The notes under the pieces were generated by a model that saw nothing but the letters and a program-made list of their open reading frames with translations, was not told the origin of the DNA and ran no database searches. Of a stretch of DNA of 64,000 nucleotides, positions 59,934 to 64,000 are shown piece after piece (position 1 is the first letter of the stretch; every line of letters starts with the position of its first letter). This DNA comes from Gp1-AA133 sp964641665. Lineage in GTDB: Bacteria > Acidobacteriota > Terriglobia > Terriglobales > Acidobacteriaceae. The DNA is taken from the NCBI GenBank assembly GCA_964641665.1, contig CAZXKO010000013.1, positions 62,001-126,000 of the forward strand, in the 5' to 3' direction. A program made the position numbers and the translations under genes.

Positions 59934-61835
59934 TCAGTCGGGCAAACCGATACGGTGCACGAATGCCGGAAACCGTGGATCGTGACGCAAGGGCTCGAAT
60001 CTGCGCCCCGGGATTTTTATATAAGTGAGTTCAGGATCGCGCTCCGCGTAAGCTTTTTCCAGCCAGGCGAAGGCCACGTCCAACTCCCCGAGCGCGCCAT
60101 AGAGAATCGCAATGGAACCGGATGGCACAAGTCCACGCTCGTGTTGTTTTTTCAATTTGGCGAGTATCCTTCGTGCCTCCGTTTCATCACCCGCTGTGGC
60201 GTAAGCGAAACCAAGGTCCAGCACTTGATCCGTATCGTCGATTCCGGAAAGTTGGACGGCATTTTGAAACTCTCGAATGGCCTCCTCGCGCCTGCCGCTG
60301 TGCAAGTATGCCCAGCCCAGGGTTTGATGTGCTGGCGCAAAATGCGGGTCTAGTTCCAACGTCTTCTGCACTTGTTCCAATGCATCGTCATAACGCCCGG
60401 CCACGAGTAGTCTGCCCGCGAGCGCATTGTTGATCGGCAGAGATAATGGGTCGAGGTCCAGCGCTCGTCTGGCCTCCGCAATCCCCTCCTCGAATCGTCC
60501 CACGTACATCAGATAGCCGGCATACCAATGGTGCGCTCGGGCATCGCCCGAGTTTAATTCCAGGGCGCGCTTATATTCCTTCTCGGCTGTTGCCCAATCC
60601 CACTCATGAGTTTCGACGATGAACGCCAGCGATGCATGCGGTTCGCCTAGACTGCCGTCCAGATCGATCGCTTTGAGCGCTGCGGCCTTCGCTCGCAATA
60701 GGGCATCACTTGATGGAAAACCACCGCGAAATCCAAGTACGGCGTAGGCATCCGCCAATCCGCTATAAGCAAGGGCATAGCTCGGGTCCTTCGCGATTGC
60801 CTGTTCGAAACTTGGAATGCTTCTCTTCAGCGCTTCTTTCGTTCGCTGGTTGAAGTAATAACGCCCCTTCAAGTAATTCTCGTGAGCCTCCGGGTCAACT
60901 GCATGTGTGAATGGCAGACCCGCGCGCTCGTTAGGCGCGAGGCTGACCTCAATCCGCTCGGCGATGTTACGAGCGACCTCCTCCTGTACAGCCAGAAGGC
61001 TTCGATATTCTCGCTGGTACTCTCCTGCCCAAATGTGGTCGTCGGTCGTGCCGCGAATTAACTGAGCGTGAACACGGATCTGACTGCCCTCTCGGATCAC
61101 CGAACCTTCCACAATGGCGTCCACGCCGAGCGTCTTCACGATCTCCGGCGACGATAGGTGCGTGTTTTTGAAGTGCATCGCCGAAGTGCGCGAAATGACG
61201 CGCAAGCCATGGATGTTGGACAGCCGTCCGATGAGTTCCTCGGTGATGCCGTCCGCGATATATTCTTGCGACGGATCCCCACTCAGGTTTTCAAGCGGAA
61301 GTACAGCCAACGAACGAATCACGGGAACCGGCGGAGCAACCGGCCGGCGCCGCCATTGTCTCCACCCCCAACCGGCGACCGCAACAACGCACACGCCGGT
61401 GGCTGCAACCAGCCACAAATATCCTCTATAGGAACGGGAGAGCTTCCGCACATGGTCCCCGGAAGCCAAGCTGGCGGCATCGGTTTCCCGGTCAGCAATG
61501 ATCCCGCTAACCGGCGCGATGAATCGATACCCACGCCGTGCCAGCGTCTCGATATAGCGGGGCTGTTCGGCGGAGTCGCTTAATGTTGCGCGCAGACGTT
61601 TTACTGCAGCATTCAGGCTGTGTTCGAAGTCGACAAACGTATCGCCCGCCCAAAGGTTTTCCTGAAGTTCTTCTCGCGTGACCAGTTCCCCCGGTCGGTC
61701 CAGCAGCATCTGCAGAATCGACAGCGGCTGCCCCTCTAAGCGCACGTGCATCCCGCCCTTGCGCAATTCTCTCGAATCGCGGTTGAACTCAAAGGAGCCG
61801 AAACGTAGAACGTTGGGCCTGGCTGCGGTAGCCAC
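59934..61835 (-). CDS. Winged-helix transcriptional regulator fused to TPR repeats (CadC/ToxR-type)
   Basis: This protein of about 633 residues has an OmpR/ToxR-type winged helix (about residues 10-105; VTREELQENLWAGDTFVDFEHSLN and TLARRGYRFIAPV). A membrane helix follows (YLWLVAATGVCVVAVAGW, about 135-155), then a periplasmic part. That part has the FlgO/adenylate-cyclase-associated domain (LAVLPLENLSGDPSQEYIADGITEELI) and at least five TPR units, e.g. YDDALEQVQKTLELDPHFAP. The GTG at 61835 gives MATAARPNVLRFGSFEF; an in-frame TTG at 61928 is possible. Such one-component regulators couple an envelope signal to transcription. TATACT lies upstream of the start. Confidence 0.85.
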   Translation of the reverse strand: MATAARPNVLRFGSFEFNRDSRELRKGGMHVRLEGQPLSILQMLLDRPGELVTREELQENLWAGDTFVDFEHSLNAAVKRLRATLSDSAEQPRYIETLARRGYRFIAPVSGIIADRETDAASLASGDHVRKLSRSYRGYLWLVAATGVCVVAVAGWGWRQWRRRPVAPPVPVIRSLAVLPLENLSGDPSQEYIADGITEELIGRLSNIHGLRVISRTSAMHFKNTHLSSPEIVKTLGVDAIVEGSVIREGSQIRVHAQLIRGTTDDHIWAGEYQREYRSLLAVQEEVARNIAERIEVSLAPNERAGLPFTHAVDPEAHENYLKGRYYFNQRTKEALKRSIPSFEQAIAKDPSYALAYSGLADAYAVLGFRGGFPSSDALLRAKAAALKAIDLDGSLGEPHASLAFIVETHEWDWATAEKEYKRALELNSGDARAHHWYAGYLMYVGRFEEGIAEARRALDLDPLSLPINNALAGRLLVAGRYDDALEQVQKTLELDPHFAPAHQTLGWAYLHSGRREEAIREFQNAVQLSGIDDTDQVLDLGFAYATAGDETEARRILAKLKKQHERGLVPSGSIAILYGALGELDVAFAWLEKAYAERDPELTYIKIPGRRFEPLRHDPRFPAFVHRIGLPD

Positions 61836-62023
61836 TCTGGTCGGTACTCCTTGTTCGGTCGCAGTATATCCCGGCTTTTGGGGGCGCGATAGGCGTGTCA
61901 CCTCACCCTCGAAACCGATGTTTATCAATCACTTCAGCTGTCTCCTAGGTTTCGCCTCGATGGCATTGACCGTGAAACCCTCTGGTCCCATTCTCGCGAC
62001 CGCAACTCATTCCTGGAGGAGCT

Positions 62024-63004
62024 ATGACAAACCTGATCGCATCACGAATTCGGGTAATCCGGTATTGCGCCTCGTTCATTGCGCTGCTTGCCCCGCTTTC
62101 GGTTTTGGCCGAGACGTGGCATCTGCAGGTCGGCGCGCAAACCGGCGACAAAGCCCATCAGGCGCTCGCCTTCTTGCCCAACGAGATTTGGATTCACCCC
62201 GGCGACAGCATCGAATGGACCTTTCCGGCCGACGAGGTCCACACCGTCACCTTCCTCCAGCCGGGGCAGGCCCGCCCCTCCCGCTTGGTCGGATGTCCCG
62301 GTTCCACCCCCGATTTCTCGATGTATGACGGCACAGCTTGTGTAAACAGTGGCATCTTGACCAGCGGTGCCACTTACACGGTCGATTTTCCCGTGAGCGG
62401 AAACTTCAAGCTGGTGTGCTTGGCTCACCCTAACATGACAGCCACCGTCCATGTGCTCCCTGCATCTGACTTCTTGCCCCATAACCAGGAGTTTTACGAT
62501 CGGCAGGCTGGCCGCCAGCGCGCCCGTTTGTTATCCGACGCGCAAGCCTCAGCGCACGTTCATTCCACGCACAATGGAGTTGTCGCCGGCGCTGGCAAAA
62601 TCGCGGGCACCGGCGGAGGCACTGAAACCGCCTCGGTGATGCGCTTCATGGATGCGACCAAGGTTATCCATATTGGCGAGACTGTGGAGTGGACCACCGC
62701 CGAGGCGGTCACGAGCCACACCATCACTTTTGGCCCCGAGCCAGACCCGCTTAATCAGATTCCTCCCTCTGCAAATGTCACAACCGATGCTGATGGCGCG
62801 CGCCACGCCTTCATGAGCTCTCCTTCCGACACGGTTCATTCCGGATTCATTACCCAGTCGCCGCAAGATCGTACCGGCCTGGCTCAGTCCCCGCTGAGTG
62901 CCACCCGATTTCGCGTGACCTTCACCCAGCCCGGCACTTATCAGTACAAATGCGTGTTGCACGACAATCTGGGAATGATCGGTGAAATCATCGTATTGCC
63001 ATAG
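62024..63004 (+). CDS. Secreted protein with two cupredoxin domains
   Basis: This 326-residue exported protein has a signal peptide (residues 10-29, ending VLAE) and two plastocyanin-type domains. The first (about 31-150) has HTVTFLQPGQ and the ligand set CLAHPNM; the second (about 195-326) has SHTITFGPEP and KCVLHDNLGM. Each carries the His, Cys, His and Met needed for a type 1 copper site. It is probably an electron-transfer or copper-binding protein of the periplasm or outer surface. GGAGGAGCT lies right before the ATG at 62024. It is divergent from the TPR regulator. Confidence 0.88.
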   Translation: MTNLIASRIRVIRYCASFIALLAPLSVLAETWHLQVGAQTGDKAHQALAFLPNEIWIHPGDSIEWTFPADEVHTVTFLQPGQARPSRLVGCPGSTPDFSMYDGTACVNSGILTSGATYTVDFPVSGNFKLVCLAHPNMTATVHVLPASDFLPHNQEFYDRQAGRQRARLLSDAQASAHVHSTHNGVVAGAGKIAGTGGGTETASVMRFMDATKVIHIGETVEWTTAEAVTSHTITFGPEPDPLNQIPPSANVTTDADGARHAFMSSPSDTVHSGFITQSPQDRTGLAQSPLSATRFRVTFTQPGTYQYKCVLHDNLGMIGEIIVLP

Positions 63005-63398
63005 TGGAGGACTTAACCGAAGAGGAGCTTCAGAACTCGCTCGACTGGTTCGATTACGATAATTGCGTTGCCGGGGCCTTTGATTTCGGAACCACTAGAC
63101 GCTTCATGACAATCCTCCCGCTACACAAAACCGGCGAGACGATGCGGACAGGCAATTGGGTTTTGTGTATTTCCCGAGATTCGGAACCGAGGGCCCGTTC
63201 AGCCGGGCAGGATGGGTTACTGCGTCCAGCTAAAACCGCCCCAGCATGCCTCTGGTGAAGAGCAAAAGTCAACCCGGGACCGAATATCAGCGCGAATCAG
63301 TGTCCACGCCGAGGCCATTCACAACGGTTGTATATGTGTGAATGTTATGGCTGTCCCCTCAATCAATAAGCGCAAGGTAGAAGTGTGCCGATCAGGAC
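63005..63398. other. Intergenic region, no convincing gene
   Basis: A 394-bp stretch separates the cupredoxin gene and the convergent ASPIC/UnbV gene. A GTG frame at 63004-63258 (84 codons) has no family, no conserved motif and odd composition, so I do not annotate it as a gene. No repeat or terminator stands out. Confidence 0.5.
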
Positions 63399-64000
63399 TT
63401 ACTTCGGCTCGGTAATCTGGAGAACCTGATTCTCCCGCAGCCCTTGAGTCACGACCTGTTTGCGGCCTGAAGGCCAGTCGACCTCAATGCGGTCGATTCT
63501 GTCCGCCTCACCCAGGCCAAAATAAAGGGGCAGAACGCTTTGCGACAAGTAGCCTGATTTGCCATCGTTGTATTTGGTATAGACATGTCCCCCGGCGTGC
63601 AGGCGCACCGTCGCGCCGAGTCCATTGCGGTTCGAAGCTGTCCCCACGAGTGCAACCTTGAGCCAGCGAATTGGCCTGGTCTGAGCCAGATCGCTGATGA
63701 GCACTTGAGGCTCGGAATTGAAATCATTGGTCACAATGTCGAGATCGCCGTCATTGTCGAGATCGAACATAACTGAAGATCGGCTTGAGCGCGGAGCCAT
63801 CACAGTAATTTTCCCCTTCCGCTCCGCGCAGACCTTCTGATTCAACGGACCCAGCCCCCGCTGCGAGCAGTCCATCGTGAACCACGGAGTGTAAATCTCT
63901 TTACGCGGCTCGATTCCGAGCAGGAACTCGGCGTCCAGAAACTTCTCGCCCCGGTTGTTCAAGAGCATGGAGTTGATCCCGTAGCGGAATGGAAAACTCA
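63399..64000 (-). CDS. ASPIC/UnbV domain protein (CRTAC1-like), C-terminal part only
   Basis: The frame has a stop at 63399 and runs off the window with no start, so about 200 C-terminal residues are seen. SFPFRYGINSMLLNNRGEKF leads into FG-GAP-like units (VMFDLDNDGDLDIVTNDFN, with the Ca2+-type DxDxDG loop). The ASPIC/UnbV domain follows: WLKVALVGTASNRNGLGATV, FGLGEADRIDRIEVDWPSG and QVVTQGLRENQVLQI. The family is exported beta-propeller proteins. Their role is unknown. Confidence 0.9.
   Translation of the reverse strand, partial: SFPFRYGINSMLLNNRGEKFLDAEFLLGIEPRKEIYTPWFTMDCSQRGLGPLNQKVCAERKGKITVMAPRSSRSSVMFDLDNDGDLDIVTNDFNSEPQVLISDLAQTRPIRWLKVALVGTASNRNGLGATVRLHAGGHVYTKYNDGKSGYLSQSVLPLYFGLGEADRIDRIEVDWPSGRKQVVTQGLRENQVLQITEPK

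Noticed and set aside
63004..63258. 84-codon GTG frame after the cupredoxin gene
   Set aside because: It starts on the last base of the previous stop and has no conserved motif; its composition drifts along the length.

Overview
The window looks like a chromosomal segment from a Gram-negative, GC-rich member of the Acidobacteriota (inference). Support comes from an LPS core operon (waaA, lpxK, the two split heptose enzymes, waaC), porin and lipoprotein genes, DUF4382 and DUF3108 proteins, TPR proteins with winged-helix DNA-binding heads, an ASPIC/UnbV protein, and intergenic DNA rich in short-period repeats. No rRNA, tRNA, CRISPR, prophage or intact transposase was found.

Layout. 1-1.4 kb: the 5' part of an Nramp Mn/Fe transporter with its DtxR/MntR-type regulator. 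1.5-3.9 kb: purD, purE and a DinB-fold gene. 4-11 kb (minus strand): galU, a large DUF4382 lipoprotein and mfd. 11-14.5 kb: a decayed TPR gene, an amidinotransferase-fold enzyme, a DUF427 protein and an OprB-type porin. 15-25.7 kb: hemL, a 3-methyladenine glycosylase, panC and panB, a deoxynucleoside kinase, a polysaccharide deacetylase, a bcp peroxiredoxin, a secreted metallo-hydrolase and several unknowns. 25.7-27.1 kb: a gene graveyard. 27.2-28.7 kb: gatB. 29.6-35.9 kb: a tightly overlapping LPS operon with a trailing membrane methyltransferase and a DUF3108 protein. 36-43.7 kb: TPR proteins, a double beta/gamma-crystallin protein, a hybrid histidine kinase and small genes. 43.7-45.2 kb: a wrecked comEC. 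45.3-46.6 kb: rlmD. 47.8-51.7 kb: an RNA-repair operon (hen1-pnkp) in which hen1 carries a frameshift. 52-58.6 kb: coaX, birA, nadC and valS on the minus strand. 58.8-64 kb: a LuxR-type regulator flanked by 81-bp direct repeats, a winged-helix/TPR protein, a double-cupredoxin protein and a partial ASPIC/UnbV gene.

Three themes cross the annotation. First, many genes have a -10-like TATAAT hexamer only 6-9 nt before the start codon, which implies leaderless mRNAs. Genes with a good Shine-Dalgarno coexist with these. Second, gene boundaries carry tracts of strict 7-bp (and some about 9-bp) degenerate repeats. They are often arranged as two inverted arms, and each locus has its own unit sequence. 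I could not match them to a named element. Third, several genes are broken by frameshifts, stops or deletions (TPR gene, unknown gene, comEC, hen1). This means either real decay or a fair rate of sequence error.

Metabolically the window covers purine synthesis, haem entry (hemL), pantothenate/CoA (panB, panC, coaX), NAD (nadC), biotin attachment (birA), UDP-glucose (galU) and inner-core LPS. Stress and repair functions are Mfd, the alkyl-base glycosylase, Bcp, Mn homeostasis and RNA end repair.
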